Under the pieces are notes generated by a model. That model saw nothing but the letters and a program-made list of their open reading frames with translations, did no database searches and was not told where the DNA came from. Of a DNA stretch of 14,406 nt, positions 1-10,265 are shown in pieces. Positions within the stretch are counted from its first letter, which is position 1; each line of letters starts with the position of its first letter. The position numbers were made by a program, and so were the translations under genes. The stretch is from Treponema sp. (GTDB taxonomy: Bacteria; Spirochaetota; Spirochaetia; Treponematales; Breznakiellaceae): the NCBI GenBank assembly GCA_031275035.1, contig JAISPH010000043.1, forward strand, positions 1 to 14,406. The letters run 5' to 3'.

Positions 1-27
1 GATAAGATAAAAACGGATTATACCACC

Positions 28-55
28 CCCCGAAAGAATCCGGGGTTATTATTGT
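28..55 (+). terminator. weak candidate terminator of an upstream gene
   Basis: CCCCG (28-32) can pair with CGGGG (41-45) around an 8-base loop, and TTATTATTGT follows. The stem has only five pairs and the T tract is broken, so this is a weak candidate. It would end a plus-strand gene lying to the left of the window, which cannot be seen. Confidence 0.25.
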
Positions 56-75
56 GCTGTAAAAAAACGATTAAT

Positions 76-104
76 TTGCTTTTTTGTGGGATCCGTGGTA
101 TCCT
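76..104 (+). promoter_or_regulatory. weak sigma-70-like promoter candidate for the AraC-family gene
   Basis: TTGCTT (76-81) and TATCCT (99-104) are separated by 17 bases and match the -35 and -10 consensus at three and four positions. The spacing is right but the boxes are poor, as would suit a gene needing an activator. The start codon at 161 lies about 50 bases downstream of the predicted transcription start. Confidence 0.25.
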
Positions 105-160
105 GTACCGGGATTGCCTTTTGCCGAGGCCCGGCATACCGGCGCAAAGGAAGGGTCTGA

Positions 161-1324
161 ATGAGTAACGAATACGAAATTATCGACTATGAACAATTAA
201 GCGGCATTAAATTGTTTCTTGTGGATTTAAAACACCGGAACCTTCACATGCACAAGGAATTTGAATTATGCCTCATCATGGAGGGAATTTTAGAGGTATA
301 CACATGCAGAACCCTTACCACCCATCACAAGGGCAGCCTCCTGTTACTTAATCCCTATCAGCCCCACGAATTGCGGGCAGGAAACGATCAAAACGTACTG
401 ATCCTGTCTTTACAGGTTTCATCCCGGTTTTTCCTGCGATATTACCAGACCCTGGACAGCCTGGAATTTGCTATATACGACATTTCAACCTACTGTAACG
501 ATACGGACTGCAAAAAAATACGGGACGATATGCTGGCCTTATCCGGGGTGTATTTCAGCAAAACGGCCTTTTATGAGCTCCTATGCATATCATATATTTC
601 GTGTATCTTTTACCGTTTGTTGAACATCATACCAAGCCGCAGCATAAGCGAAAAAGAACGGTTCCATAAAAGGACCATGAACGAACGCCTGGGATACATC
701 CTCTCGTGCGTGGACGATCATTTTACGGAAAAAATTTTATTATCCGGCATAGCGAAACAGACGGGGTTAAGCCTGTTCTATCTGTCCCATTGGTTTAAAG
801 AGCATTTAGGGCTGCCCTTTCAAAAATATATAGAACTGTTGCGGTTCAGGGAAGCAAAGAGGCTTCTTGAGCAGACATCCATGGGCATAACGGATATAAG
901 CATGGCCTGCGGCTTTTCAGACCGCAGATACTTAAACCACGTATTTGTAAAACAACTGGGATGCACGCCGAAGGACTACCGCGCCAAAAGAAATTCCTCC
1001 CCCAAGCCTGCCGGGGGGGAGGGGGGACAATCCGCCGAAATCCAGCGTTTTTTGTCCGCCGCCGAAAGCTTAACCATTATCGGCGAAACACCCATGGATG
1101 ACCCCCCCCCCCCCCCGTTCCCGGGACTGAGCCGGCCCCCTATTCCTCGACAATCTCCGGGTTATATTCCTCTTCCGCCGCCGCCGGTTCGGCGATCTTC
1201 TCCAATTTACGCCGTTCCAGAATTTCCTGCATATAGAGGTCCAGATCCTGCTGATCCTCATCAAAGAGCTTCACCTGGCGGTAACGCTTCATCCCCGTAC
1301 CGGCGGGGATGGGATGGCCGATAA
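161..1324 (+). CDS. AraC-family transcriptional regulator with uncertain 3' end
   Basis: Residues about 15-110 look like the cupin-type sensing domain of AraC regulators, with the [14 protein letters not shown] stretch and NPYQPHE typical of that fold. Residues about 180-274 are a C-terminal double helix-turn-helix DNA-binding domain; the second helix pair includes [20 protein letters not shown] and it closes with GCTPKDYR. The start at 161 is preceded by a good ribosome site (GGAAGGG). The family domain ends near residue 274. The remaining frame, to residue 387, is low-complexity, crosses a 15-C run and then reads antisense to rpoC for 185 bases. Losing one C would end the protein at a TGA (1128-1130) after about 322 residues; gaining one would end it at 1236. 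I therefore trust the body but not the tail. The codons are more AT-rich than in the neighbouring operon, which hints at a different history. The sensed ligand and target genes cannot be told; no plus-strand target lies next to it. Confidence 0.85.
   Translation: MSNEYEIIDYEQLSGIKLFLVDLKHRNLHMHKEFELCLIMEGILEVYTCRTLTTHHKGSLLLLNPYQPHELRAGNDQNVLILSLQVSSRFFLRYYQTLDSLEFAIYDISTYCNDTDCKKIRDDMLALSGVYFSKTAFYELLCISYISCIFYRLLNIIPSRSISEKERFHKRTMNERLGYILSCVDDHFTEKILLSGIAKQTGLSLFYLSHWFKEHLGLPFQKYIELLRFREAKRLLEQTSMGITDISMACGFSDRRYLNHVFVKQLGCTPKDYRAKRNSSPKPAGGEGGQSAEIQRFLSAAESLTIIGETPMDDPPPPPFPGLSRPPIPRQSPGYIPLPPPPVRRSSPIYAVPEFPAYRGPDPADPHQRASPGGNASSPYRRGWDGR
986..1022 (-). terminator. candidate intrinsic terminator of the rpoBC operon
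   Basis: Read on the minus strand, CCTCCCCC (1022-1015) pairs perfectly with GGGGGAGG (1003-996) around an 11-base loop, and AATTTCTTTT (995-986) follows. That is the form of a rho-independent terminator for transcripts leaving rpoC, placing their end about 150 bases past the rpoC stop. It lies inside the 3' part of the AraC-family frame, just after the codons for the DNA-binding domain. On the plus strand no T run follows, so it should act in one direction only. Confidence 0.5.
1102..1116. repeat. 15-base poly-C (poly-G on minus) homopolymer tract
   Basis: Fifteen consecutive C sit between the AraC-family DNA-binding region and the rpoC stop. With 15 C the regulator frame stays open to 1324, with 14 it stops at 1130, with 16 at 1236. 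Such tracts change length by polymerase slippage and are also a common site of sequencing error. A neighbouring G7-A-G6 run (1013-1026) makes this a generally slippery stretch. Confidence 0.9.
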
Positions 1325-4300
1325 TGATGTTTTCCTTGAGGCCCCGGAGGTAATCGGTAGAACCGGCGATGGCGGCGTTGGTAAGGACCCGGGTGGTTTC
1401 CTGGAAACTCGCCGCGGAGAGGAACGAATCGATATTGAGGCTTGCCTTGGTGATGCCCTGGAACATGGGCCGGGCCACCGCAGGCTGGCCCCCCTCGCCG
1501 ATAACCCGGCGGTTTTCTTCGTGGAAACGGTACTTGTCTACCATTTGGCCGTAGATGAATTTGGTGTCCCCCACGGCGACAATCTCCACCTTCCGCATCA
1601 TTTGGCGTATAATAACGCCGATGTGCTTATCGTTGATCGATACCCCCTGAAGGCGGTACACCTGCTGGATTTCGTCCATCAGATAACGCTGCAGGGTACT
1701 TTCGCCCAGAATGTGCAGTATGTCGTGGGGATTCACCGCCCCCACACAGAGAGCCTCGCCAGCCTCCACGGTGTCGCCGTCCCGGACCAGGAGCCGCTTG
1801 GTCATGGGGATGAGGTGCTTGTACTCTTTGCCGAAGGCGTCCTGTACAATCACCACCCGCTTGCCCTTGACGATACCCTTAAAGAGAACTATCCCGGCCA
1901 CCTGGGCCAGCACCGCGGGGTTTTTCGGTTTCCGGGCCTCAAAGAGCTCCGACACCCGGGGCAGGCCCGAGGTAATGTCCATGGCCTTGGCGCTTTCCTT
2001 TAAGGTTTTGGCGACGGTCCGGCCGGCGTTGATCTTCTCTCCCTCGTCCACCAGGAGATAGGCCCCGCCGGGGAGGAAGTAGGATGCGATTTCGGTTCCC
2101 TCGTCATCCACGATGTAGATCCGGGGCTGCTTGCTTTCAAGCTGAAATTCGGTGATCCGCTTCTCTATGTTCCCCCTTTCCTCGTCGATCTCCTCCTTTA
2201 AGGTGGTGCCGGGGATGATGTCTTCGTACTTTACCGTCCCGCTGGCTTCGGCGATGATGGGGTCCGAGAAGGGGTCAAAGGCAGCAATGGCCTTTTCGGC
2301 CCCCACAATATCCCCCTTCCTAACGACGAATTCCGATCCGTTCCGAATTTCGATTTTCTGATCCTGTCCGATAAGGTAAAGGGTCCGGGACTCGTCCCCG
2401 GTCAGCACCATGGCGTAGGCAATTTCCGGGGAAAGAATATCCTTCCCCTTCTGCTTGATGATGGGCTCCCCCCGGATGATCCGTTTGCCGTCTTCTATTA
2501 AAAGCTCATCCTTCGCATCAAGCTTGTACTCCTTCATCACCTTATTGACCACGGCATAACCCCGGCGGGTAAAGAGCCAGCGGCCGTCGGCCAGTTCTAC
2601 GTGAGCTCCGGAAACCTCCCGGACATACACGGGATACTTGAGGAATGTCCGGTTTTCTTCGCTGATTTTGGTGGCGGCGCCGCCGATATGAAAGGTCCGC
2701 ATGGTAAGCTGGGTACCGGGCTGGCCGATGGACTGAGCGGCGATAGTCCCGACGGCTTCGCCGATGTCCACCGAACGGTTGGTGGCCAGGTTCCGGCCAT
2801 AACAGCGGCGGCAGACCCCGTGCTTGGCCTCGCAGGTCAGAACGGTACGAATCCGCACCGATTCAACCCCGGCGTCCTCTATCTGGGCGGCAATGGCCTC
2901 GGTTATTTCCTCGTTCACATCGATGATAAGCTCCCCCGTGATGGGATGCTTAACCCGTTCCAGGGTATAGCGGCCCACGATACGGTCCGAAAGGGGCTCT
3001 ACAATGTCTTCGCCGTCTTTGATGGCCGAATAGGCTATGCCGTTAATGGTGCCGCAGTCGTCCTCGTTGACCACCACATCCTGGGCAATGTCCACCAGCC
3101 GCCGGGTAAGGTATCCCGCCTCGGCGGTTTTAAGGGCGGTATCGGCAAGCCCCTTCCGGGCGCCGTTGGTAGAGATGAAAAATTCAATAACCGAGAGGCC
3201 CTCCTTAAAGTTGGACCGGATGGGCAGTTCGATAATATCCCCTGAGGGTTTGGCCATGAGGCCCCGCATCCCCGCAAGCTGGCGGATCTGGTTACGGCTT
3301 CCCCGGGCGCCGGAATTGGCCATCATGTATACCGAGTTAAAGCCGTCCCGGTCCGCCTCCAGGGTCTTCATCATAATATTGGTAAGATCCTCGTTGGTCT
3401 TGGACCAGACTTCAACAACGCGGTTATACCGTTCTTCGTTGGTGATATGGCCCTGGCGGTACTGCGACTGGATCGAATCGACCTTCTTGTTGGCCTTGTC
3501 GATCATGTCGGTCTTTTCCCTGGGTACCACAATGTCGTCCACCCCAATGGTGGCGCCAAAGACCGTGGCGTACTTATAGCCCGTAGCCTTGATAACGTCC
3601 AGCATACGGACCGTGGTCCAGGAACCCTTCTCGCCGAAAACATGTTCGATCAGAGCCCGGAGTTCTTTGTCCTTCAATTCATAATTGATGAAGGGAATTT
3701 CCCGGGGCATCTCCTCGTTAAAAACCAGCCGCCCCGCAGTGGTTTCGACAAGATCGTCCCCGCCAAGCCGGACTTCCCTGCCCGCCTTGTCCCAGACGGG
3801 AAACTTGGGGGGCCTGACCTTAATGGCCGCCTCCCAATCCAGGGCTTTGGCCTCCACCGCCATGAGGATCTCTTCCGCAGTGGAAAAACACCGGCCGGTT
3901 CCCTTGGCCTTGGGCTTAATCCGGGTAAGGAAGTTGATCCCCAGGACCATATCCTGGGAGGGGAATACGATGGTTTTGCCGTTGGCGGGGTTAAGGAGAT
4001 TCCTGGCGCTGAGCATCAGGGTCCAGCACTCCATCTGGGCCGCCTGGGTCAGGGGTACGTGGACCGCCATCTGGTCGCCGTCAAAATCGGCGTTAAAGGC
4101 ATGGCAGACCAGGGGATGCAGCTTGATGGCCTTCCCCTCCACCAGGACCGGCTCAAAGGCCTGAATCCCCAGCCGGTGCAGGGTGGGCGCCCGGTTCAGA
4201 AGAACCGGATGTTCCTTGACCACCTCGTCCAGAATGGCAAAGACCTCGGGGGTTTCCGCCTCCACCAGCATCTTGGCTTTCTTGATATTGTAAACCACAT

Positions 4301-5432
4301 CCTTATCAACCAGCTTCTTCATGATAAAGGGCTTGAAGAGTTCCAGGGCCATCTTGGTGGGGAGTCCGCACTGCCACATCTTAAGATCAGGCCCCACGGT
4401 AATAACCGAACGGCCCGAATAGTCCACCCGTTTGCCCAGCAGGTTCTGCCGGAACCGGCCCTGCTTCCCCTTGAGCATATCGCTGATCGACTTGAGGGGC
4501 CGGTTGGAAGCGCCCTTCACCACCCGCTTCTTTTTGGAATTGTCGAAGAGGGCGTCCACCGCCTCCTGGAGCATGCGCTTTTCATTCCTGATGATGATGT
4601 CCGGCGCATTCAGGATCTGAAGCCGTTTAAGCCGGTTATTCCGGTTGATCACCCGGCGGTAGAGGTCGTTGAGATCCGAAGTGGCAAAACGGCCGCCGTC
4701 AAGCTGCACCATGGGCCGCAGCTCCGGAGGAATTACGGGAATCACGTCAAGGATCATCCACTCGGGCTTATTGGTGGAATTGCGGAAATTCTCCACGATT
4801 TCGATGCGCTTGAGGAGCCGCTTGTCGCTTTTGGCTCCCTTTTCGATCATCCTGACCCGGAGCTCCTGAGCCATCTGATCCAGGTTAAGATTTTCCAGCA
4901 GGGTCCTCACCGCCTCGGCGCCCATCCCCGCGGAGAAGCCCCCGCTGTAGCGTTCCTGGGCTTCGTAGTACTCCTCTTCGGTGAGGAGCTGCATCTTTTT
5001 GAGGTCCGTATCCCCGGCGTCGATGACCACGTACTTCTCGTAGTAGAGCACCGACCGGAGGGCCGCCATGGTCAGATCCAGAAGCAGCCCCATGCGGCTG
5101 GGAACGGAACGGTAGTACCAAATGTGGGATACCGGAGCGGCCAGCTCAATGTGGCCCATCCGCTCCCGGCGTACCTTGAAGTGGGTAACTTCTACGCCGC
5201 AGCGGTCGCAGATAACGCCCTTGTAGCGGATAGACTTAAACTTGCCGCAGTAACATTCCCATTCCTTGGTGGTACCGAAGATCCGCTCACAGAAGAGGCC
5301 GTCCTTCTCTGGCCGGAGGGTCCGGTAATTGATAGTCTCCGGTTTTTTTACCTCACCGTAGGACCAGGCCCGGATCATGTCCGGGGAGGCCAGTTTTATC
5401 ATGATGGAATCAAAATCCTGTATATCCCGCAT
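1140..5432 (-). CDS. rpoC: DNA-directed RNA polymerase beta' subunit
   Basis: This is the 1430-residue beta' subunit, which with beta forms the polymerase active site. The catalytic NADFDGD motif is present, its three magnesium-binding aspartates being residues 449, 451 and 453. The N-terminal zinc ribbon has Cys60, 62, 75 and 78; the second zinc site has Cys793, 867, 874 and 877, with the same spacing as in E. coli. The length is close to the E. coli subunit and nothing is broken. The start follows a good ribosome site (AGGAG, 5443-5439) and lies 51 bases after rpoB, as expected for co-transcribed rpoBC. The C-terminus is an acidic, alanine-rich tail ending EIVEE. The gene converges on the AraC-family regulator, whose frame may overlap its last 185 bases. 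Confidence 0.99.
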   Translation of the reverse strand: MRDIQDFDSIMIKLASPDMIRAWSYGEVKKPETINYRTLRPEKDGLFCERIFGTTKEWECYCGKFKSIRYKGVICDRCGVEVTHFKVRRERMGHIELAAPVSHIWYYRSVPSRMGLLLDLTMAALRSVLYYEKYVVIDAGDTDLKKMQLLTEEEYYEAQERYSGGFSAGMGAEAVRTLLENLNLDQMAQELRVRMIEKGAKSDKRLLKRIEIVENFRNSTNKPEWMILDVIPVIPPELRPMVQLDGGRFATSDLNDLYRRVINRNNRLKRLQILNAPDIIIRNEKRMLQEAVDALFDNSKKKRVVKGASNRPLKSISDMLKGKQGRFRQNLLGKRVDYSGRSVITVGPDLKMWQCGLPTKMALELFKPFIMKKLVDKDVVYNIKKAKMLVEAETPEVFAILDEVVKEHPVLLNRAPTLHRLGIQAFEPVLVEGKAIKLHPLVCHAFNADFDGDQMAVHVPLTQAAQMECWTLMLSARNLLNPANGKTIVFPSQDMVLGINFLTRIKPKAKGTGRCFSTAEEILMAVEAKALDWEAAIKVRPPKFPVWDKAGREVRLGGDDLVETTAGRLVFNEEMPREIPFINYELKDKELRALIEHVFGEKGSWTTVRMLDVIKATGYKYATVFGATIGVDDIVVPREKTDMIDKANKKVDSIQSQYRQGHITNEERYNRVVEVWSKTNEDLTNIMMKTLEADRDGFNSVYMMANSGARGSRNQIRQLAGMRGLMAKPSGDIIELPIRSNFKEGLSVIEFFISTNGARKGLADTALKTAEAGYLTRRLVDIAQDVVVNEDDCGTINGIAYSAIKDGEDIVEPLSDRIVGRYTLERVKHPITGELIIDVNEEITEAIAAQIEDAGVESVRIRTVLTCEAKHGVCRRCYGRNLATNRSVDIGEAVGTIAAQSIGQPGTQLTMRTFHIGGAATKISEENRTFLKYPVYVREVSGAHVELADGRWLFTRRGYAVVNKVMKEYKLDAKDELLIEDGKRIIRGEPIIKQKGKDILSPEIAYAMVLTGDESRTLYLIGQDQKIEIRNGSEFVVRKGDIVGAEKAIAAFDPFSDPIIAEASGTVKYEDIIPGTTLKEEIDEERGNIEKRITEFQLESKQPRIYIVDDEGTEIASYFLPGGAYLLVDEGEKINAGRTVAKTLKESAKAMDITSGLPRVSELFEARKPKNPAVLAQVAGIVLFKGIVKGKRVVIVQDAFGKEYKHLIPMTKRLLVRDGDTVEAGEALCVGAVNPHDILHILGESTLQRYLMDEIQQVYRLQGVSINDKHIGVIIRQMMRKVEIVAVGDTKFIYGQMVDKYRFHEENRRVIGEGGQPAVARPMFQGITKASLNIDSFLSAASFQETTRVLTNAAIAGSTDYLRGLKENIIIGHPIPAGTGMKRYRQVKLFDEDQQDLDLYMQEILERRKLEKIAEPAAAEEEYNPEIVEE

Positions 5433-5459
5433 GTTTTACTCCTCGCTATAAGAGAGTAG

Positions 5460-5478
5460 GGAGTGGAAATTCCACTCC
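5460..5478. repeat. perfect palindrome in the rpoB-rpoC gap
   Basis: Nine-base arms (5460-5468 and 5470-5478) flank one central base. In the mRNA they would fold into a hairpin five bases after the rpoB stop and upstream of the rpoC ribosome site. No T run follows, so it is not a terminator; it could shape RNA processing or spacing of ribosomes between the two genes. Confidence 0.6.
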
Positions 5479-5483
5479 TCACC

Positions 5484-8400
5484 TTAAAAATTCGATCCGC
5501 TTTTGGTGATGAGTTCCTCGTCCCGTTCGGTAAGGGGAATCTGCTTGCCCTTGGCATCGTAGATGGTCATATCCAGCGCCAGGCCGCGGAGTTCCTGGAC
5601 CAGCACATTGAAGGATTCGGGAATCCCCGCGGTGGTGGAGGGTTCCCCCTTTACAATGGCCTCGTAGATCTTGGACCGTCCCGTCATATCGTCGGACTTA
5701 ATCGTCAAAAGCTCCTGCAGGGTATTGGCGGCGCCGTAGGCCTCCAGGGCCCAGACCTCCATTTCCCCAAGGCGCTGGCCGCCGAACTGGGCCTTGCCGC
5801 CCAGGGGCTGCTGGGTTACCAGCGAATAGGGGCCGGTGGACCGGGCGTGCATCTTGTCATCCACCAGATGGTGCAGCTTGAGGAAGTAGATAATCCCGCA
5901 GAAGATAGGATTGACAAAGGTTTCGCCGGTACGGCCGTCCCGCAGAATGGTTTTACTGGTAACGGGAAGCCCCGCTTCCTTCAGCTTTTCCTCGATCTGT
6001 TCCGTGGTGGGAGACTGGAACACCGGAGACGAGAACCACTCGTCCAGAGTGGAGGCGGCCCAGCCCAGTTCCGTTTCCAAAAGCTGGCCGATGTTCATCC
6101 GGGAGGGCACCCCCAGCGGGGTCAGGCATATATCCAGGGGGGTTCCGTCCTCCATGTAGGGCATGTCCTCTTCGGGAAGAATACGGGCCACAACCCCCTT
6201 GTTGCCGTGGCGGCCCGCCATCTTATCCCCTTCCCGAAGCTTCCGTTTGGTGGCGATTAAAACCTTTACCATCTCGTCCACCCCGGGGTTAAGATCGTCC
6301 CCTTCGGTACGTTTAAGCCGCTGAATGTCGATGATGGTCCCCTCAATGCCGTGGGGTACCCGGAGACTCGAATCCCGCACCTCCTTGGCTTTTTCGCCGA
6401 AGATCGAATTGAGAAGTTTGAATTCCGGGGTCGTCTCTGTTTCGCTTTTTGGGGTTACCTTTCCCACCAGGATATCCCCGGAGCGGACCTTGGCCCCCAC
6501 CCGGATGATCCCTTCGGCGTCGAGGTTATCAAGGCTCTTTTCCGAGGTATTGGGGATGTCTCTGGTGATCTTCTCCGGTCCCAGCTTGGTCTCCCGGACC
6601 TCGGTGATAAATTCCTTTATGTGGATGGAGGTGAACATATCCTCCTTTACCACCCGTTCTGAAATGAGGATCGAATCTTCGTAATTGTAGCCGTTCCAGG
6701 GCATGAACCCTACCAGGATATTCCGGCCCAGGGCCAGTTCCCCAAGGCGGGTAGCGGGGCCGTCGGCAATAACCTGTCCAGCCGTTATCTTCTCTCCAAA
6801 TTTTACGATGGGCCGCTGGTTGTAGCAGGTATCCTGGTTGGTCCGCTGGTATTTGACCAGCCGGTATACGTCAAGCCCGGCCGCGTTGGTTTCCGCAATG
6901 GGCCTGCCCGTTTTGGCGGGAGCGGAAGGGTCGGGCTTAATGACAATTTCGTGGGCGGTAACCCGCACCACCGTACCGTTCCGCCGGGCCTTTACCAGAA
7001 CCCCCGAATCGTAGGCGCACTTGCCCTCCATCCCCGTACCAACCCGGGGGGCCTCGGGAAAGACCAGGGGTACCGCCTGACGCTGCATGTTGGAACCCAT
7101 CAGGGCCCGGTTGGCGTCGTCATGTTCCAGGAAGGGAATGAGAGAGGCGGAAACCGAGATGATCTGCTTGGGGGACACATCCATGTACTGAATATCCTCG
7201 GGGCCCCGGGTGGTATAATCCCCCTGGCGGCGGCAGGAGATCTGATCGTCCGCAAAGGAACCGTTGTTCTTCAGCTTTGCCGAAGCCTGGGCGATGTAGT
7301 ACCGGTCCTCGTCAATGGCCGAAAGGTATTCAATCTCTCTGACCGCCACCCCCTTGACCACTTTCCGGTAGGGGGTCTCCAAAAAGCCGTATTCGTTGAC
7401 CCGGGTATAGTTGGCCAGGGATACGATAAGGCCGATGTTAGGACCTTCCGGGGTCTCGATGGGACACATCCTGCCATAGTGGGTATAGTGAACATCCCGA
7501 ACCTCAAAACCCGCCCGGTCCCGGGAAAGCCCTCCGGGACCCAGGGCATTGAGGCGCCGCTTGTGGGTCAGTTCCGCCAGGGGATTTACCTGATCCATAA
7601 ATTGGGAAAGCTGACTGGACCCGAAAAATTCCTTGATCGCCGCCACCACGGGCTTAATGGAAATCAGGTCCTGGGGTTTGATGGTATCGGTTTCCTTGAG
7701 GCTCATCCGCTCCTTGGCGATACGCTCCATCCGGCCGAAGGCTGTTTTCATCGCATTGGCCATCAATTCCCCCACGGAACGAACCCGCCGGTTGCCCAGG
7801 TGATCGATGTCGTCGATATTTTCATCCCCCACGTAGACCTTAATGAGGAATTTCATCGTGGCGATGATGTCCTGTTTGGTCAGGGTAAATTCCTCCAGGG
7901 GAGGCTTGAAGTCGAATTTTTTGTTCAGCTTATAGCGCCCCACCCTTCCCAGATCGTAGCGCCGGGCGGTAAAGAACATGCCGTTAAGGTCCTTTTCCGC
8001 CGCATCAATGGTGATCGATTCTCCCGGCATGAGCACCGAATAGACGTTGGAAAGGGCGTCTTCCTTCGAGGGCTCGTCCCGGCTGGAATCATCCTTGACG
8101 AATTTGATCTCCTCCCGCTCGAAACAGTTAAGAAGCATCGGCGAACTGAGACCGCCCTCCGCAAAATCAATGATCTCCACCGACTCAATGCCGTTGGCCA
8201 AAAGCTCATCCACATTATGGGGGTGCAGCTTTTCTCCGGCCCGGTAAAGCTTTTTCCGCTCGGGGCTGTTCTCCTCGCCGGTCCATACCGCGGCGGCAAG
8301 GATCTTGCCGGAAAATTTTTCCCTGGTCTCCCGGTCGTCCTTTACTTTGAGGCTCTTGACAGTATAGAAGGCCCGGATAATCTCCTCCCGGCTGTCGTAA

Positions 8401-9020
8401 CCCAGGGCCCTGAGGAAGATGGTTCCCAGGATCCGTTTTTTCCGGTCGATCTTGGCATAGATCAATTCCCGCTTCTGATCAATTTCAAATTCCAGCCAGC
8501 TCCCCCGGTAGGGAATGATCCGGGAGGAATAGATCCCCTTTTCGTGGCTGAAGATAACTCCCGGAGACCGGTGGATCTGGGAAACCACCACCCGTTCCGC
8601 CCCGTTGATGATAAAGGTCCCCCGCTCGCTCATAATGGGAATATCCCCCATGTAGATATCCTTCTGGCGGATTTCACCGGTCTGCTGGAAGATAAGGTTG
8701 ATCCGGGCCTTCAGGGGCAGGGCATAGGTAAGCCCCTTCTGTTTGCAGTCCTGCTCGGAAAATTTGATGTTTTCCTCATCCAGGGTATAGTACTCGTATT
8801 CCAGCACCATATCGCCGTTGGGGCTTTCGATGGGAAAGGTGGCCCTGAAAACCTCTTCAAGGCCCTGCGGCTCCGGGGTTTTCTTATCCCTAATCCGTTC
8901 CCGCTGGAGGAAGCGTTCATAAGAACAAAGCTGAATATCTATCAGATCCGGCAGCTCCATCACATCCTGAATATCCACGCCCACGTATGTCCGTTTAGCG
9001 GTTGTCCTTGTCTTTGTCAT
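5484..9020 (-). CDS. rpoB: DNA-directed RNA polymerase beta subunit
   Basis: A 1178-residue beta subunit. The frame is open 22 codons further upstream, but [14 protein letters not shown] at 9020 is chosen because it follows a G-rich ribosome site (GGGGG, 9029-9025) and because the extra residues would read through the intergenic hairpin. The rifampicin cluster is clear: [20 protein letters not shown] is followed by [10 protein letters not shown]. Asp476 and His486 match E. coli Asp516 and His526, but Asn491 replaces Ser531. Later blocks [15 protein letters not shown] and [20 protein letters not shown] are those that line the active site and contact beta'. The subunit is shorter than in E. coli (1342) because it lacks some lineage-specific inserts. 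It is followed by rpoC after 51 bases and preceded by rplL across a hairpin-bearing gap of 105 bases. Confidence 0.98.
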   Translation of the reverse strand: MTKTRTTAKRTYVGVDIQDVMELPDLIDIQLCSYERFLQRERIRDKKTPEPQGLEEVFRATFPIESPNGDMVLEYEYYTLDEENIKFSEQDCKQKGLTYALPLKARINLIFQQTGEIRQKDIYMGDIPIMSERGTFIINGAERVVVSQIHRSPGVIFSHEKGIYSSRIIPYRGSWLEFEIDQKRELIYAKIDRKKRILGTIFLRALGYDSREEIIRAFYTVKSLKVKDDRETREKFSGKILAAAVWTGEENSPERKKLYRAGEKLHPHNVDELLANGIESVEIIDFAEGGLSSPMLLNCFEREEIKFVKDDSSRDEPSKEDALSNVYSVLMPGESITIDAAEKDLNGMFFTARRYDLGRVGRYKLNKKFDFKPPLEEFTLTKQDIIATMKFLIKVYVGDENIDDIDHLGNRRVRSVGELMANAMKTAFGRMERIAKERMSLKETDTIKPQDLISIKPVVAAIKEFFGSSQLSQFMDQVNPLAELTHKRRLNALGPGGLSRDRAGFEVRDVHYTHYGRMCPIETPEGPNIGLIVSLANYTRVNEYGFLETPYRKVVKGVAVREIEYLSAIDEDRYYIAQASAKLKNNGSFADDQISCRRQGDYTTRGPEDIQYMDVSPKQIISVSASLIPFLEHDDANRALMGSNMQRQAVPLVFPEAPRVGTGMEGKCAYDSGVLVKARRNGTVVRVTAHEIVIKPDPSAPAKTGRPIAETNAAGLDVYRLVKYQRTNQDTCYNQRPIVKFGEKITAGQVIADGPATRLGELALGRNILVGFMPWNGYNYEDSILISERVVKEDMFTSIHIKEFITEVRETKLGPEKITRDIPNTSEKSLDNLDAEGIIRVGAKVRSGDILVGKVTPKSETETTPEFKLLNSIFGEKAKEVRDSSLRVPHGIEGTIIDIQRLKRTEGDDLNPGVDEMVKVLIATKRKLREGDKMAGRHGNKGVVARILPEEDMPYMEDGTPLDICLTPLGVPSRMNIGQLLETELGWAASTLDEWFSSPVFQSPTTEQIEEKLKEAGLPVTSKTILRDGRTGETFVNPIFCGIIYFLKLHHLVDDKMHARSTGPYSLVTQQPLGGKAQFGGQRLGEMEVWALEAYGAANTLQELLTIKSDDMTGRSKIYEAIVKGEPSTTAGIPESFNVLVQELRGLALDMTIYDAKGKQIPLTERDEELITKSGSNF

Positions 9021-9039
9021 GCTACCCCCAAGCTCTGTT

Positions 9040-9089
9040 AAAAAATAACCAAAGGATGACCGGAAAGCGGACAGCTCCCCGGACATCCT
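9040..9089 (-). terminator. attenuator-like hairpin between rplL and rpoB
   Basis: On the minus strand AGGATGTCCGG (9089-9079) pairs with CCGGTCATCCT (9063-9053), ten of eleven positions matching, around a 15-base loop. TTGGTTA and then six T (9045-9040) follow. The predicted rpoB start lies 19 bases beyond. A full stop here would cut off rpoBC, so partial termination is the sensible reading, as known for the E. coli rplL-rpoB gap. No promoter that could restart transcription is evident in the gap. Confidence 0.6.
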
Positions 9090-9125
9090 GTATGGTGAGA
9101 ATTAAATTTTGTCTTCTTCCCGCGT

Positions 9126-9518
9126 TTACTGAATTTCAACCGTACCGCCGGCGGCAGTAACCGTTTCCTTGATCTTGGCGGCCTCATCCTTGGAAACATT
9201 TTCCTTGAGGGGCTTGGGAGCCCCTTCAACAAGATCCTTAGCTTCCTTGAGACCAAGACCGGTAACAGTGCGGACCTCTTTGATGACCGCTATCTTTTTG
9301 GATTCATCAAAGGCCTTAAGAATAACGTTGAATTCCGTCTTCTCCTCGGCGGCATCGCTGGCGGCGGCGGCAGGGGCCGCGCCGGCGGCGGCTATCGCCA
9401 CGGGAGCTGCGGCGGAAACGCCGAATTTTTCCTCCATGGCCTTGACCAGTTCTGAAACTTCCAGAACCGTCATAGAAGAAATCGCCTCTAAAATCTGATC
9501 GGTAGTAAGGGCTGCCAT
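9126..9518 (-). CDS. rplL: 50S ribosomal protein L7/L12
   Basis: This 130-residue acidic protein forms the ribosome stalk that recruits translation factors. Residues 1-35 are the dimerising helices, about 36-60 an alanine-rich hinge, and about 62-130 the globular factor-binding domain with [30 protein letters not shown] and the end AAGGTVEIQ. The start has an AGGAGA ribosome site six bases upstream. It follows rplJ after 154 bases, a wider gap than usual for this pair. Confidence 0.98.
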   Translation of the reverse strand: MAALTTDQILEAISSMTVLEVSELVKAMEEKFGVSAAAPVAIAAAGAAPAAAASDAAEEKTEFNVILKAFDESKKIAVIKEVRTVTGLGLKEAKDLVEGAPKPLKENVSKDEAAKIKETVTAAGGTVEIQ

Positions 9519-9672
9519 ATTATCTTCTCCTGAAATACAATGTAACGCGCTTCATACGATGCGCGCCCGGGCAGGCCCGGATACGGACCCGGCAGAACAG
9601 CAGCGACAGGTTTTAACCCGGAAGTCTGAAGGGCCCTTTACCCCCGCCTGCGGCGGGGTTTGATTGCTAAAG
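9519..9672 (-). other. structured rplJ-rplL intergenic region
   Basis: No gene is seen here. The gap holds several GC-rich inverted repeats: a 7-pair stem with a 3-base loop at 9642-9658, a CCGGGC/GCCCGG pair near 9568-9581, and a CGCGC/GCGCG pair spanning about 9545-9564. None is followed by a T run on the minus strand. They could stabilise the rplL end of the message or be processing sites. Confidence 0.5.
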
Positions 9673-10215
9673 TTACGCGCTTTCCGCCTTTTTGTCGGCA
9701 ATCGCCTTGACGGTCCGTACCAGCCGGGCGTTAACATCGTTAAGCGCCCCCGCCAGATTCCGCGCCGGCCCGTTCATCACCGACATAAGCATAGAGATAA
9801 GCTGCAGTCTGCCGGGCAGCTTGGAAAAGGCCTCCACCTGTTTATCGCTGTAGATGGAGCTGCCCACCAGGCCGCCTTTAACCTTGAGGGTCGGGGCCTC
9901 TTTGGCAAAATCAAAGAGGATCCTGGCCACCTCGTTGGAATCCCTGGGGGAGATGGCCACCGCCGTAGGACCGACAAGATAGGCCGATACGTCGGGAGCG
10001 AAGAGCTGTTCAAAGGCTATCCGGGCAAAGTTATTCTTTACCACCTTGAACCGGGCTTCCTTTGCCCGAAGCTGCTTACGGAGGGCGGTAATCTGCTCCA
10101 CCGTAAGTCCCCGGTAATCGGCAAAGATAAAATCCGGGGAATTCCCAAAGGATTCCTTTAATTCGTTTATGGCCGCCGTTTTGGCGTTCTGTATTTTTTT
10201 TGCGACTATCGCCAT
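9673..10215 (-). CDS. rplJ: 50S ribosomal protein L10
   Basis: A 180-residue protein that anchors L7/L12 dimers to the large subunit as the stalk base. The N-terminal half has the family stretches [20 protein letters not shown] and [14 protein letters not shown], and [12 protein letters not shown] follows. The long C-terminal helix that carries the L12 dimers is present ([20 protein letters not shown]). An AGGAG ribosome site precedes the start. In many bacteria L10 represses its own message through a leader; here only 50 bases separate it from rplA, so any such site must be short or lie inside rplA. Confidence 0.97.
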   Translation of the reverse strand: MAIVAKKIQNAKTAAINELKESFGNSPDFIFADYRGLTVEQITALRKQLRAKEARFKVVKNNFARIAFEQLFAPDVSAYLVGPTAVAISPRDSNEVARILFDFAKEAPTLKVKGGLVGSSIYSDKQVEAFSKLPGRLQLISMLMSVMNGPARNLAGALNDVNARLVRTVKAIADKKAESA

Positions 10216-10241
10216 TTTTTGCTCCTTATAAAGCCGGGAAG

Positions 10242-10260
10242 GCCGCGGTCCATCCGCAGC
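10242..10260 (-). promoter_or_regulatory. hairpin in the rplA-rplJ gap
   Basis: In the mRNA GCTGCGG and CCGCGGC pair over seven positions, one a G-U, around the loop ATGGA. It lies five bases after the rplA stop and about 25 bases before the rplJ start. There is no T run. It might be a compact regulatory leader for L10, but the usual L10 binding features cannot be made out, so the role is a guess. Confidence 0.4.
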
Positions 10261-10265
10261 AGGGG

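Noticed and set aside
3447..5459. A 670-codon plus-strand open frame antisense to rpoC
   Set aside because: It mirrors rpoC codons, has no recognisable domain, and arises from the GC-biased codon use of rpoC, which rarely creates stops in this frame.
6951..9041. A 696-codon plus-strand open frame antisense to rpoB
   Set aside because: Same explanation; the opposite strand is plainly RpoB over its full length and this product resembles no family.
9021..9086. N-terminal extension of RpoB by 22 residues
   Set aside because: It reads through the attenuator-like hairpin, lacks a ribosome site, and MTKTRTT at 9020 fits better.
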